This document shows, one piece after another, positions 13,201 to 25,133 of a stretch of DNA of 64,000 nt (the first letter of the stretch is position 1; the number at the start of each line of letters is the position of its first letter). Under the pieces are notes generated by a model, which saw only the letters and a program-made list of their open reading frames with translations, was not told the DNA's origin and ran no database searches. The position numbers and the translations under genes are program-made. Source of the DNA: Lepidonotus clava (taxonomy: Eukaryota > Annelida > Polychaeta > Phyllodocida > Polynoidae); contig OW387133.1 in the NCBI GenBank assembly GCA_936440205.1, positions 66,402,374-66,466,373 on the forward strand, given 5' to 3'.

Positions 13201-16200
13201 CTTCGTGATATATCTACAGAGTAGTGGTTATGCTCTAACTCAAATACATTTCACCTTAAGATATTTTCCTTTTACTCTGAACATCTACTTTCAATTTATA
13301 GCTCTGACTTTTACGTTATAAGTGATCTCAGTGATATCCGATATCTGTAGCGCATGATTTTCCTGATAAGGATAACTCGGTAACATCATGTGTTATCGAT
13401 AATATCTGTATGCTATCTACCTAGACATTCCTCAGTAAAAGGTCATGGCTTAATCAATTGTAAGTGTCGTGTTCAATAAGGCTGACATGGTTAGAATTTT
13501 CAACAAACCTTTGGTTCTTCTGTCATATTTAAGCGTGTAGTGTCATACCTAGGCTCACCTTGATAAGCTGCGATAACCTATGCCAAACTCTAGGGTATCC
13601 TTGACCGTTTCTCTACCGCATATCTCTCTTTATCTGTTGTAGCATATTGAACCCATCTAATACCTCGTCTCCCTCAGATTATTCACAACGGTAGAATAAT
13701 CGATGCAATTGTCCTTGCACTTTTACATATATATGTGAAAGATTTGATGTACTTCACAATTATGCCAGAGTTAATTCTTTAATTGTAATTGTTGCACGTT
13801 TAAGGATACCAGTTATCAACCATAAAAAAATTCATATAAATAAGGCCCACTGACAAATTACTGGTTGCAAATATAAATGCCTTAGACTTAATGATATATA
13901 GGGGATACTTGGGGGATCCATGTAGAATGTATACACGTAACAGCCTGCGGAGGTGCCTGGACGGGCGTGTTTGCCGTGTATAGATCAGTGCCGGGCCTAC
14001 CAATCGGACTCTGAATGTTTGATGACACCACTTACTGGGCGCGGGCCGGCCGGGTGTCAACCCGTACTCTACGCTCCCACATACCTCGGACAGCTTGATG
14101 AATCCAGGCCCGGCGCGGCGCGACAACGCGCGGCTCGACCTGCTCATAATGCACTTTCAGGACCAAAGTAATTTCCTGGCGCCCTGCTCGTAATGTACAA
14201 CAATGTATTCACAGAATACATGGGGATGACATTGTCCTTTCAGGGCCGTATACTCGTACCCACTCGTATGCATCACATTGCTCCAATTCAAAGTGGTGCC
14301 ATATGATACGCGCTAATTAGAGTTGACGCCACTAAATAATTATAAATGGTGCTGTCAGGACATATATCAGGGATGTGAATGTTTGAACACGTTTGCAATT
14401 TCAACGTAAAGAGCACTTGAAATACCACATTATTGAAACGTAGTCTCCCCGTCTCTGGACTGAAGCTGAAATGCTAAATTCAACTACACTGGGCGACCAC
14501 GTCCATTCAGTTTGCTCTAAACATCTCTTCCTTGAATGTACAATGTGGAATGTATTTTTTGTGTGCGTGTGACTGCTATTTTTAGTGTATTTTTTACCCT
14601 GACATGTTCTATGAAAAGCTGTAAAGTACGGAGGCAGGACGTCAACAAGCGGGGTCAGTGAGTGTACACGGTCCGGCCGCCCGGAGGGGGACTGGAGGAG
14701 CCGAGGCTGGTGAACACGCCAAGGGGGAGGGGCTGCCAACAGGGTCATCGTGGGCTCCGGTAGGTAAGACCTGGCACGGCCAGCCCAACGACTCAACGCT
14801 CCTGCCAACGTAGTCAACATAGCTTTGAAATAAGAAGAATCGGGCCATTTCATCTCAGAACATGTTTGTCTATCACTCTGTGCTTTTATTTTTTCTTTAT
14901 ACATTGTAATCATTACCGAAATGTTTTATTAATGAGGTGTCATTAATTCGGGACATACAATTCACTGTTATTATTTGCTAAGATTTAATACCAGCAATTT
15001 TGACATATAATGAGATTGGCTCTATGTGGCTTGCTGTATCTGACAAAATATAACTTTCTTTTTCAAATCAAACCTTTTTAAGACATATTGCTAGAAAAAT
15101 GTCAACTCTAAGACCTTTATAGGCTCTTTAAATGGGATGAAATAAAATTGAGAACCTTTGCTTTTAAGACCTGGGTTAGAACCCTTTGATAAGATGTTTT
15201 GTTGTTTTCTTTGCAAAATGCCTTTCTTTCTTTTCAATGTCTTGTCCTGGGATTATCTAGATACCGTACAAAAATCAATATAATTCCCATCGATTATAAC
15301 TTAATTGAAACCTCTTTCCCTGGATATAAAAATCCCCGTGCAGTTGGTTTCAGCGATAAAGAAGCTCTCCGCCCTCATAATTCTTGAAGTACATTGATGT
15401 ACGAGAGATAACGATAATCGTACAAGTGTTGGCTGTATCTGATCGAAGTAGACTGGGATTGATTCATTGGACATAGTGTCGGGATGATTGTGCGCTGTGA
15501 CAGCACGTACCGCTGATTTACGCAGCTCCCCTCCCGTCCTGGGTCCCTCTTCTTATGTACAGTCTCTGTGTTTTTAATACGCTTCTCTGCGTACAAAAGT
15601 CATTTGTAAAAGTAAATGCCACAGTGACCTTCTTCAATGAAAAAACGCATATCTCGTGGGGGGGTTTTCAAGAGGAAAGCCAGAAGGTTGTAGCATACGT
15701 AACCTTCCCTGGTGATTGGGAATTACTGGTCACCAATTAGGGTCATCCTTTGTTTACAAAGGAGTTGGAAACAAAATATACCCCACCCCATTCCAACACA
15801 CACACACACACTCACACAGTCTGTTATTCAACCTCACATGACGATACTTCGTGCAGAAGAATTTGCCATTACATCCACCCCCTTCCTTTTTTATTTACTT
15901 ATCAGACAATGCATAAATTTCAGTGAGGTCAGAAAGTTGGGGGTGATGTTGGTTTGACGGAAGGATATTGGGGGTGTGGGGTGGGAGTGAAGGTTGGAGT
16001 GGCTTAGTACGGGTGCCTGGTGGTGGCCTACATCACTGTGCGGTAATAAAGGTGTACAAATGGTGGGTGATGTATGGTGGAACCTAGGGCAATCCTCCCA
16101 CCTGACACACAGTGATAAAACACTGACCCAAATAAATGTCAACGTTCCCCCATAAAGTGTGTGTACACTATCACCGTTCTCCGGTGCTCCCACCTCTGGG

Positions 16201-19200
16201 AGTTCCCCGTATACCGTGTCACAGCTAACTTGGATATACTTTCACCTGCATACGTTTTGGCCTTCCAGAGAGCTCAGGATCTCTTTAAATTTAAATATGG
16301 CATACCCATATATAATGTTCTTGGATAATCCACATATTCGAAGTAAAACAAATATGCTGACTTACATCGAAGGCTGTGAGGTGCTTCGATTTCAGTCTCA
16401 TGTCTTTTGCTCCTACTTTTGATATGTTCTAATCAACCAGGGAAATAATTGTAACGAAGAATTTTTAATTGGCAGAGAAATAAACAACTTAAAATGAATG
16501 AATTAAACGATTTTGTTGTGTTCTTTTCCGCATAAGTCAGAAGAGGGTTAGATGCAGCACATTTTAGCAACAAAATAAGTACCAGCTGGAATTACTTTCA
16601 CACCAATCAGAATGATAAATTTCAATTTGTTTTGGGACTGATACCCAGGCACCAATGTATACAATTTACCATTAGGCCAGCTCGAGAACTGCAAGTGGAC
16701 CACAATGCGGTGGGTGGTTCCACTTAGTTCTATGGACCCATATTCTGATGATGAGGTTTGGCTACCTCTTATCATGTCGAGGGCCCTCGAGTGACGACTA
16801 GTGCATTAGGCCAAGTCTATTTTAGGCTGGAATATCTGGCTGTTGCCAGCGATTGTCATATTTATATCCCTATCCATAAACAAAGAACTTACATAATCCA
16901 TACCATGAATATTTATGCTGAGCTTCAAAAACGTTCTATTCATGCAATCTATTATACATTTGATTCTAACAGGACTTTTCTGTTTTTATGTAATAAAAAC
17001 ATGTATAATGTTTGCCTTTTGAGACGGGTCGCTTTAAAGGAAGAATGAAAAAAAAAGTGTATTTTGTGCTTCAATATATGAATAAGAATGCCCGCCAACA
17101 GCCAGAAACGTTGAGTGCTTGCTTGAATTACTTCTCTTTATGCTCTTTCGAATTGCGTCGACATTTAACGAGAAAAGTCAATTGTGAGGAGCAGTTGACT
17201 GCAATGATCCCTGCTCACAAGGTGTGTGTTTACCGTCTCACACTGGCGAGGGGCCGGCCGGGCCGAGGTGTGGCGGCCCCAGCAGGCCCTCTCCCAGCCC
17301 GCCAATACCCACCTAATCTGCACTTGATCATGGCCACAGCCTCCGGCCGACCAACGGGACCCGCCGCCCGTGGTGACCGGAGCACTAAAGACGGTTTTGT
17401 GCCGGTTTGGTGGGCACAGCCGCACTTCTCGGTCGGTGCAGATCTAGGTCAGGCCCAAGACATACACACAGTGGTGCTGGTGGCCCAGGAGGTTTAGCAG
17501 AGGGAACTTTTTTTTGTCTCTCCACCTCCCTTTGGATCTCAGTCAGGTTCACATGCAAACACTTCTCAGCGCGCTCTGCACCTGATGGGGGATCTGGGTG
17601 GTAGTGGTGGGGCGGTGTACACGTGTCTGGGAGCTGGGGACTGCGGGCAGCAGGCTGGGGCTGTCTGACCGGCCGACGGGGGTAGCAGAGATAGTTGGTT
17701 GTTCTCTGTGGGTCTGGTCCCCTCAGGTCGGCAGACCGGGTCTATCTGGACCGGCCAGACCGGGCGGGGATCAATCAGGGCCGGCCAACACGCCCCGCCG
17801 ATCACCGGTGTCGCCGGACTCCTCGGACAGCGCCGTACACAGCACCAAATCAGATTACAATCCATTAACCCCCCTCTGTCTGAATGGCGAATAAAGAGAG
17901 CGAGCACCCAATACTGGATCAGACGAGTCGCTGCTACAACAATTCGTCCCCCGTACTGTCTGACCCCACACCCCCCAGACTACCCAACTTCTCCCAATTC
18001 ACTTAATGCCACCATCCCTGAGGCAATTACACTAAATGTTTATGTTGATATTCTTATTTATTTATCAATATTTTCTTTTGTTTTGTTAAATCATGTTTAT
18101 GTAGCAGTCTGGGGACAATCCTTTTGAAATCAGACAGAAAATAAACGAGAAAGGCCCACAATTACACTTTAAAAAGTTTCGTAATACCTTAGAAGGGCAG
18201 TGACATGGAGCGATCGGCTGGTACACGGAGCACCAATCATCCGACCCTCACCAGCTACAACTGTACTTAGGCGGAGGGCCTCGCATGCTGGCGGCGATAG
18301 GCATCTATAATTATAGCCAGCACGGCCAGCGGTGGGCCTGCCGCGCTTTACGAGTCGCTCTCACACAATGCACTAATTGCTCAACGGCCGCATGAGCAGC
18401 TCGGGCCGGCCTGAGACGGCCACACCTCTGCTCCCCTTTCGATCGATGCTCGACGGCGTGGCCAGCTCCTGACGCCCAATTCCAGCCCCCTTTTCAGCTC
18501 ACGCTGCCGAAAAGCCTGGTTGTTATACGGCAAGTTAACCTGGCATGAAGAAGGCCGTTTTACACCGAACCACAGTCAGGTGATAAGTGAATGATAGTCA
18601 AGCCACTTTTCTCTAACTTTGCTCCAAAAACGGGACACCCATACAGTAATGTAAGAAAAGTTGTTCGATAGTTGTTATGTCTCATTTTCCTCGCTCTTTT
18701 TGCGCTTCACATCAAGCGGGCAAAGGCCAGTCCGTCTTCATTTCCGGTGTGGTCTCCTCTGATGCTTGGGAATGGCGGCAGGATCAAAGGGAGACGGTGA
18801 AGGTATCTCCGCGGCCGCCTGGATCAATACAGGTGGGCGCAGGTGAGCTGAGGGATGGTAGGTACGTGGCGACAGCCTGCTGTCTAGACAGTCCATGACA
18901 CTATTGGCATCTCGGCCCTGAAGCTGTTGCACTCGGTCTAGGCTGCCATCATTGCTATGTATTTGTCAAAGCAAATATACGATCATCCTGTGTACATAAC
19001 GACGTGAAAAACTTTGTATACAATTTGTCAAAACAAATAAACTTCCAGACCTTGATTTTTTCATTTCTATTTCTAACCAACAAGCAGTTTTTCAAATCGG
19101 CATTAAAATTGAAATAATAGGAGAAACACACCGTTATCTGCCTCAGAATGTAACAGTCCTCTTTCAAAAAACAAAATCCTTCACTTCCACTTGAATGTTC

Positions 19201-19604
19201 CATAACAAAGGGACACTTCAAAAACCCGGTAATGGAGGAAATTTCAGTGGCTTGCGTGACAGAAACAATGGATTTTACCAGTCAACTGCCTGCTTAATAC
19301 GCCGTATTATTTAAGAGCAGGAAAAAGCTTTTGATGCGTTATCCTTATCATTCACTCATGAACAGGGGTTGTACATCGAATTAATTATCATCTGCACAAA
19401 ACGGCCCTTTGAACTACACATAGGCATATGTGATCACAAACTGTCTCTTACTTTATTAGTAGAATTACCTCTACTTCTTCATATTATCCATTTATTTGTG
19501 GACTTCTATGTATTTTCATAATCCGAAACGTAGAATTTCACTTTACGCCAAGGGGTGAAATTGGGGGCTACAAAACTAAAAGTGCTAAGCCTCAGTTTAT
19601 TGGC
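10221..19604. other. non-coding stretch with GC-rich islands
   Basis: No recognisable gene. The longest frames are about 160-170 codons (14401-14913 minus, 12048-12542 plus, 17012-17497 plus); they have biased composition, no domain I can name and no coherent splice context, so I treat them as chance. GC-rich patches occur at about 10960-11770, 12370-13000, 13930-14170, 14640-14800, 17220-18000 and 18190-18500, separated by AT-rich DNA. A G-rich strand tract lies at 11371-11450 and a CA microsatellite near 15796-15816. Confidence 0.6.
11371..11450 (+). repeat. G-rich, quadruplex-prone tract
   Basis: About 80 bases in which one strand carries many runs of 3-6 G separated by short A/T/C spacers. 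This fits the general G-quadruplex pattern of four or more G-runs with short loops several times over. No gene or promoter is recognised beside it. Confidence 0.6.
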
Positions 19605-19770
19605 CAGTGGCGCCCCCCCCCCTTTTTTTTTTTTTTTGGTGTGTGTGGGGGGGGGGGGCGAAATTTAAACTTTTTTAACGTAAAATTTAGCAAAAAGTAA
19701 TTAAGGATTTGTGTTTCAAAAGCGCCCCCCCCCCCCCTTTTTTTTTTCCAAAATCCCGAATCTGCCACTG
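19605..19770. mobile_element. MITE-like element with CAGTGGC ends and 5-bp TSD
   Basis: The element begins CAGTGGCG and ends in the inverse GCCACTG, and is flanked on both sides by TTGGC (19600-19604 and 19771-19775), which reads as a 5-bp target-site duplication. Inside are paired C/T and G/A homopolymer runs and AT-rich filler, with no coding capacity. CAGTGGCG-type ends are common on non-autonomous DNA transposons of invertebrates and fish; I cannot assign a superfamily with certainty. Confidence 0.6.
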
Positions 19771-19775
19771 TTGGC

Positions 19776-20841
19776 AGCTGACCCCCCATTTCAAGGCATT
19801 CTAGCATGATTATTCGACATTGAATCGGTAAGAGCTATTCGATAAACAGTGCTCGGAAGGCCAAAATGATGGGGCGAGGTGCAGGACTGTAAAGGTCACG
19901 AGGTCAGCCTTAGGTCAGGAGCATAATGGTGGCATAATGGTGGCAAATTTCCCTACGAGAAAACATTCTCTGAGAGCTGGTTATAACATAGCCAAATAGT
20001 TAACTTATCTAGCTAGAACCTTCAGCTATGCCAACCGAAAAGTTGGAGGGGTGGCAATCGAACTTGGCGACGAGGAAAGGCTATGCTCATTGTTACACCC
20101 TACACAGATGCTGTGACACAAAAAGATTTCTGAGCTGCTAGCCGTAACCTCACGTTGGTTAGGGGGCCATTGCTGCAACATGAGATACAACGGAGTGCTT
20201 GCTGTATTATAAAGCTTCACGGCGGGGGCTGAACCTGTTTTCTCTAATCATGGAGAGTACTCTCAATATAATTTTGCTCTAATATAAACTGCACGGCTCT
20301 ATTCCCCTGCTGTGATCTCCAACAGGACCAGACCAGCTTGCTGTGAAATGACTACAACATGGTCTTGGTGCCATAGGCCAGCATTGCGTGCTGGTCGGGG
20401 GAGGAGAGCCGCTGGCCGGGCCGGAATTATCACATAAGGCCAGCGCTGATACGGATCGGGCGGCTTGGATGAGGCCCTGATCGGGAGGGCCGAGGGACAC
20501 TGATCCCGGTCGGCGACTAAATGGGATCCACGCCTCGCTATGCTCAGACCAGGATTTGTTACCGCATTACATTCTCATTACCCTCCAATCGCTCTCCCTC
20601 TAATTACCCCGTTTCGCCAGTCCATCTTGCAGCCCTCTTTTTACCTCTGCTAGCGCCTACGATGCTGAGGTCCGTGGAACTAGGCCAGGCTCTAAGGCTG
20701 CTCATACCAATTTGTACTAATAAAACTACATATTCGCTGTCAAAATGAAGATACGAGGTAAGATTAAAAATTATCAGTTCTTGGACTTATACATCTGAAC
20801 CCATACTGACATAGTGAGCTTAGATTTTGCCCATTCACATA
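19776..20841. other. non-coding flank left of the Ngaro element
   Basis: No gene recognised. It holds a short tandem repeat (two GCATAATGGTG units near 19921-19943) and a GC-rich patch at about 20220-20720. It abuts the 3' end of the Ngaro element directly, with no visible target-site duplication, as expected for tyrosine-recombinase integration. Confidence 0.6.
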
Positions 20842-20997
20842 CACATTACTTAAATAAAAGAGAACAGGTGAATATAAGACTGTAAGTTTAATTGCAGTTT
20901 GGTAAGATAATAAATGTCTTCGTTGAACAGAACTCGAACACGATAACACAACTTATAAAACAGTACATCTGCTGATAAGTATAACTCCGTTATGGCC
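20842..20997 (-). repeat. Ngaro split repeat B2 (156 bp)
   Basis: This is the outer repeat at the element's 3' end, matching 21221-21376 (B1) base for base by eye. It is separated from repeat A2 by about 42 bases (20998-21039). Confidence 0.9.
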
Positions 20998-21039
20998 CTT
21001 TGTAATAAAATTTAAATAATATAGGGCGTGGAGGGTGGG

Positions 21040-21222
21040 GAGAAAAGTTTGTGTCCGTGTGTAATGGGCGGCATGTAAGTCAGGAGTGGCGGGAACCACC
21101 TGTGCTGACTGATATGTGTGGTCAGTTTAGGTCATGTGGTCAAGGACCAATGAGAATGAGTCTTAGTTCTCTGTGTAAGGAGTAATGACCTGCCATTATA
21201 CAACACGTCCAATGCCTAACCA
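21040..21222 (-). repeat. Ngaro split repeat A2 (183 bp)
   Basis: Second copy of the A repeat; the first is at 26599-26781. It directly abuts B1, the two sharing the dinucleotide CA at 21221-21222. B1A2 adjacency is the diagnostic layout of split direct repeats and is thought to recreate the circular junction used in replication. Confidence 0.9.
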
Positions 21223-21376
21223 CATTACTTAAATAAAAGAGAACAGGTGAATATAAGACTGTAAGTTTAATTGCAGTTTGGTAAGATAATAAATGTCTTC
21301 GTTGAACAGAACTCGAACACGATAACACAACTTATAAAACAGTACATCTGCTGATAAGTATAACTCCGTTATGGCC
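21221..21376 (-). repeat. Ngaro split repeat B1 (156 bp)
   Basis: First copy of the B repeat in the element's orientation, immediately after the recombinase frame (which ends at 21388) and joined to A2. It matches B2 at 20842-20997 by eye. Confidence 0.9.
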
Positions 21377-21387
21377 AAGCGTAGTAA

Positions 21388-22257
21388 TTATAGGCGAGTA
21401 AGCGCCTTGTGGACGGAGTTGTACGCCGTCTGGTCGGGACGGATGTAGGATCGTACAGCTTGTGAGCGCCATGTACCGTGGTGCATCAAGTGGTTAATGT
21501 CTGCGGCTCCTTCGTTATAAACATGCTGCGCCGCCCCCCTACGGAGGCTGTGCAGGGAGTAGGTCTTTGGAGATTCGCCCACTTTCTCCAGTAGCTGGGC
21601 CCAGTTCTTCCTGAGGAAGGGAACTGTGACTGGGTTCCCGTCCCTGTGCCGCAGCAGTGGGGCAGTGTCCGAGTCCGTTGATGGGACTGATTCCTGGTAT
21701 GCTGCGAATGCCCTAACTGGACACAGGAGTGGGTCAGAAGTCGGAGGGAGGAGGAGCTCGGTGGCGTCGGCCGAGGTCTGGATCGTTTTCGTCCATTTAA
21801 CCTTGAAGCGAAGGCCCTGGGCGGAGACCTTGATGTCGGCAGTGGTAGGGTGGCGTGTACGATCGAACCCAGAAACCGACTGAGGGGCCACCGAGCTCTG
21901 ACGAAGAAAGCCTATATACATCAGTAGAAGGGCCAGGTGAGTTAGCTGGTGATGTGGAAGACTGGTGATACCGGCGAGGACCTTGCGAAGGAAGTCCGGC
22001 GTAACCGGGGCTCTTGGGGTAGGAACATGACGCATAGTAATGTTAAAAGCCCTCATAGCTGAAATAACTCTTGGGTGGAACCAAGGAGCGGGGTCAAGAC
22101 GAGCCAATGCATAGAAAGTTCTTACGTGAGAAAGTGAATTGGCTAAGGAGGCCGGGTTGCGAATGGAGCGGGCCAGGTACTCCAGGTACCAACACGCGTG
22201 GTAGTACTTTACGGACTTGTAGTTTATTCCCGTGCGTGTACAAAACGCTAGGAACAA
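21388..22257 (-). CDS. Ngaro tyrosine recombinase (YR)
   Basis: This frame encodes the integrase-like recombinase of the retrotransposon, which would insert the circular DNA copy by a covalent phosphotyrosine mechanism. Visible hallmarks of the family are an early arginine in a helix (YIGFLRQSS), the H-x-x-R box (HSLRRGAA) near residues 236-243, a downstream His/Trp box (HHGTWRSQ), and the nucleophile Tyr in SYIRPDQ near residue 269. The first ~80 residues resemble the SAM-like core-binding domain. It follows the RT frame and precedes repeat B1, the usual order for Ngaro. The translation start is not clear from the sequence. Part of a mobile element, not a host gene. Confidence 0.85.
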   Translation of the reverse strand: MFLAFCTRTGINYKSVKYYHACWYLEYLARSIRNPASLANSLSHVRTFYALARLDPAPWFHPRVISAMRAFNITMRHVPTPRAPVTPDFLRKVLAGITSLPHHQLTHLALLLMYIGFLRQSSVAPQSVSGFDRTRHPTTADIKVSAQGLRFKVKWTKTIQTSADATELLLPPTSDPLLCPVRAFAAYQESVPSTDSDTAPLLRHRDGNPVTVPFLRKNWAQLLEKVGESPKTYSLHSLRRGAAQHVYNEGAADINHLMHHGTWRSQAVRSYIRPDQTAYNSVHKALTRL

Positions 22258-22359
22258 TCTAACCGCCGAATCCCTGCCTTTAACTGTCCCCGGCCTATGA
22301 GCGTTGCGCTGTGTGTGCTGGGCCCGTTGATCCAGGTCCCTGGTAAATGAGTCTAGAAA

Positions 22360-25074
22360 TCAAGCAAACGATTTGTAAGCGAACATGCCATCAGTGACTG
22401 AGATGCGGACAAGTGACAATTTAGCAATGATGCGGGCGGCCAGTTTGGCGTACGCTGGGTCGTTATGGGCTCTGCTTAGGGCGTCCGGAAGGACCATCCC
22501 CTCGCCTGGTATGTGTGCGAAGACCAAGGATGTCGCCGTCTCCGCCGCCTTGTACCACATGGCCCTAGAGCAGGCCGCCAGTACGCTGTCTCTGGCACGC
22601 CCGGAGGAGTACGTGGACACGCTGGCCAGGTTATCACAGAACACCTCCACTGTCCCGCCGGAGTGTGTTTCGTCCACGAACGCCCTGACCGCCGCCAGGA
22701 CGTTGATGGCCTCCAGCTGGGATATGTGGTGGCGGGCCGCCAGTCCCGGTGTGTAGGGGTGGGAGTAGTACCTGGTGCCGTCGGTTGCGCCCCCACCGAG
22801 GAGGCAAGAATCCGCCCATATCCTAAGGACCGTCCTATGGTGTGGGATTATGGTCCTAGCATTCTGGTTATGGAGGTACCTGGAGAACCATGCCAGGTCC
22901 GCCCTGACATGCGGTGTGACAATGACGACATCTCCCTCGGCGGCCCGCAGCGCAGCGAGGAGTCTGGCCACGAAGACCCTCGCCGCCCGAACCACTTTGG
23001 ATATGTGGTTGATATGGCCAAGGATGGACTGCATGTGTCTCTTCGTGATCCTGCTTTGTCGAGCCGCGGCGGCCAAACACTTTGAGATCTGGGCGAGCTT
23101 CTCCTCCGGGATGTGCATCGTGTTGTTGTCCAGATCTATAACTATGCCAAGCCATGTGACCCTCCGGGCTGGTGGCTGGAGTTTACTCTGGGACACCTGG
23201 AGGCCAAGGGCATTTAGAAGTTCTATCGTCTGCGTGAAGTGCCTGTCCGCCAGCTGGGCTGAGTTTGCTAAGATAAAAATATCGTCGAGGTAGATAAAAG
23301 CTGTTATTCCCTGAGCTGCTAGAGCCCTTATCAAGAACCTAGCCACGGACTGCATAGCAAACGACGACAGACGGGCGCCAAATGGCAGTCTTCCATCGAA
23401 ATAAAAGCGCCCTTGGTATGATAATCCAAGGAGGGGCCAGTCAGTCGGTGGCACAGGAAATTGCCTATATGCTCGGGCAAGATCTATGACTGCTAGGGTC
23501 ACGTCTCCAGGAGGGGCGGATGCTAGTGCTTTAACAGCGTCCTCGACCGTAGGGAGGTTGTGGTTAGCCACTTCACCGTTGAATTCATGGGGCCGAATAT
23601 ACCTGTTAATGCCACCTTCTGGGTAGGAAAGATCTACGATGACGCGTCTGTCTGCAGAGTCCGATTTAGGGCGGGTCATCAGGGGACTAACATGAAACCA
23701 TGGCGTGAATGGCGGAGAGTCGAAGGGGCCGTGAAGGGCACCGATAGCGACTTCTTTGTTTATATACTTGTTAATATCTTGTGGAAATCTGGTGGCTGAC
23801 GAGTGGTTATACATACTGCTTGGAGTGTATTGGGGTGGCCCCATATATTGAAGAGGAAACCCGTACTTGAGTGAGTGGATGATCCAAGGATCGTCCGGGT
23901 GGCCCGTAACCCTGGCTTCCCACTCCTCGATGACCAAGTCGGTGTGGATGTAAACGTCAGTACCTTTACCACCAGGTGGAGGGGATTTCCGAGCCAGGTC
24001 GTATAGTCTTGCTTGTTGAGGCGGGAGCTGAAGGTTAGGGTAGGGCCAGGATGAATAGTCTCTCAGAGTGTAGCCGGGGGGCTCACCTGAGGCTGGATCA
24101 TGGATGTCGAGGTCGTGGGCGTCGACGTCAGCAGGGGCGAGTGTGGACCTGTGAACTGGGTCCGTACCATTGGCTGGGTACTCCACCTTGGCGAGGAAGG
24201 GGGGCCAATCGGGTAGATCCAAGGCGGGGGCGGCTGCCAGGTCGGCCTCAGGGTCCACGGGAAGAACGGGATCCGTGGGATCAGAGGCAGAGGCGGAACC
24301 ATCCCGTTGGGGATCCACGTCCGGTATGGTTGTGGAGGGTATGCCGTCTGATAGGCGGGGTCCCAAGGCGGATGACAGGGCCCTGGCAGCTGGGGCCGAG
24401 GGGTCCAGGCCGGCCACGGTGGTGTCTCCGCCGGCCGAGGGCTGGGCGGAGTGTCGTCCGAGGGTAAGGCTCCAGCCTGGAGGACCACCCTGGGCCACGT
24501 AGAGAGAGCCAGATCCCTGTAAGGGTGGGCTCTGTGTGATGTGTACTTGCCTTCGTAGTGCGTCTGAGTATGACAGCTGTGGATGTGTTGTGGTCCCGGG
24601 GGCCACTGTGACGTCGTCGGTGGGAACGCGTGCGGGTTCAGGCGGCGGACCGGAGTCAGGCTGGTGTACGTAGGCCACTTCTCGTTCGTGGGGCCGTACA
24701 GTTGCGGCTGTTGTTCCACATCTGCTGGGGCTGTCTGTTGGGGCGTCTCTGCATCGTTGAAGAGTTCGGGCAGGTTCACCTGCTGATGTAGGGGCGAGCG
24801 TGGAGCGTCCGGAGAGCTTGGTTTCTTCTTTTTCCTTCCCATGTCGGCCATTTTCTTTTTGAGGCTTCGCGGAGGGGCGTTGTGTCCCGCTTTGCGATTG
24901 GCTGGCAGACCGGATGTTGACGTCACAGTTGGTTGTTGTTTGTAAACACGAATCCACGTGGAGCGCTCGGCCATGTGCTTTCGTGTGAAGGCCGGGCGGC
25001 GTGAAGATTGCATAGTTTCCAGTCCGTTGCCGAGGCGGTTTTTGTGGGTCGTGTTGGGTGTCCGTCTCCAACAC
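22360..25074 (-). CDS. Ngaro reverse transcriptase / RNase H
   Basis: This long frame of about 900 codons encodes a low-complexity Pro/Thr/Ser-rich leader, then a DIRS/Ngaro-type reverse transcriptase and RNase H. The RT palm is marked by LAVIDLARAYRQFPV, by PFGARLSSFAMQ and by the catalytic YLDD box (FIYLDDIFILA) near residue 594. The RNase H part shows IWADSCLLGGGA near residue 753, an LEAINVLAAV helix and FCDNLASV, the usual spacing of acidic residues. It makes cDNA from the element's RNA and degrades the template. There is no obvious early AUG, so translation is probably coupled to gag just upstream, as is common in this group. No methyltransferase domain follows. Confidence 0.9.
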   Translation of the reverse strand: MLETDTQHDPQKPPRQRTGNYAIFTPPGLHTKAHGRALHVDSCLQTTTNCDVNIRSASQSQSGTQRPSAKPQKENGRHGKEKEETKLSGRSTLAPTSAGEPARTLQRCRDAPTDSPSRCGTTAATVRPHEREVAYVHQPDSGPPPEPARVPTDDVTVAPGTTTHPQLSYSDALRRQVHITQSPPLQGSGSLYVAQGGPPGWSLTLGRHSAQPSAGGDTTVAGLDPSAPAARALSSALGPRLSDGIPSTTIPDVDPQRDGSASASDPTDPVLPVDPEADLAAAPALDLPDWPPFLAKVEYPANGTDPVHRSTLAPADVDAHDLDIHDPASGEPPGYTLRDYSSWPYPNLQLPPQQARLYDLARKSPPPGGKGTDVYIHTDLVIEEWEARVTGHPDDPWIIHSLKYGFPLQYMGPPQYTPSSMYNHSSATRFPQDINKYINKEVAIGALHGPFDSPPFTPWFHVSPLMTRPKSDSADRRVIVDLSYPEGGINRYIRPHEFNGEVANHNLPTVEDAVKALASAPPGDVTLAVIDLARAYRQFPVPPTDWPLLGLSYQGRFYFDGRLPFGARLSSFAMQSVARFLIRALAAQGITAFIYLDDIFILANSAQLADRHFTQTIELLNALGLQVSQSKLQPPARRVTWLGIVIDLDNNTMHIPEEKLAQISKCLAAAARQSRITKRHMQSILGHINHISKVVRAARVFVARLLAALRAAEGDVVIVTPHVRADLAWFSRYLHNQNARTIIPHHRTVLRIWADSCLLGGGATDGTRYYSHPYTPGLAARHHISQLEAINVLAAVRAFVDETHSGGTVEVFCDNLASVSTYSSGRARDSVLAACSRAMWYKAAETATSLVFAHIPGEGMVLPDALSRAHNDPAYAKLAARIIAKLSLVRISVTDGMFAYKSFA

Positions 25075-25133
25075 GACTTTGTCTTTGGGGCAGGCTCGCT
25101 CCCCATCACTAGAGGCGCGAGCCGGCCCCCCAC

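Noticed and set aside
14401-14913. 170-codon open frame on the minus strand
   Set aside because: No domain, no codon or composition signal, starts and ends in mixed AT/GC patches; chance frame in non-coding DNA.
24063-25133. 356-codon frame overlapping the start of the Ngaro RT frame
   Set aside because: Pro-rich shadow of the RT leader in another frame; the RT frame alone carries the domain motifs.
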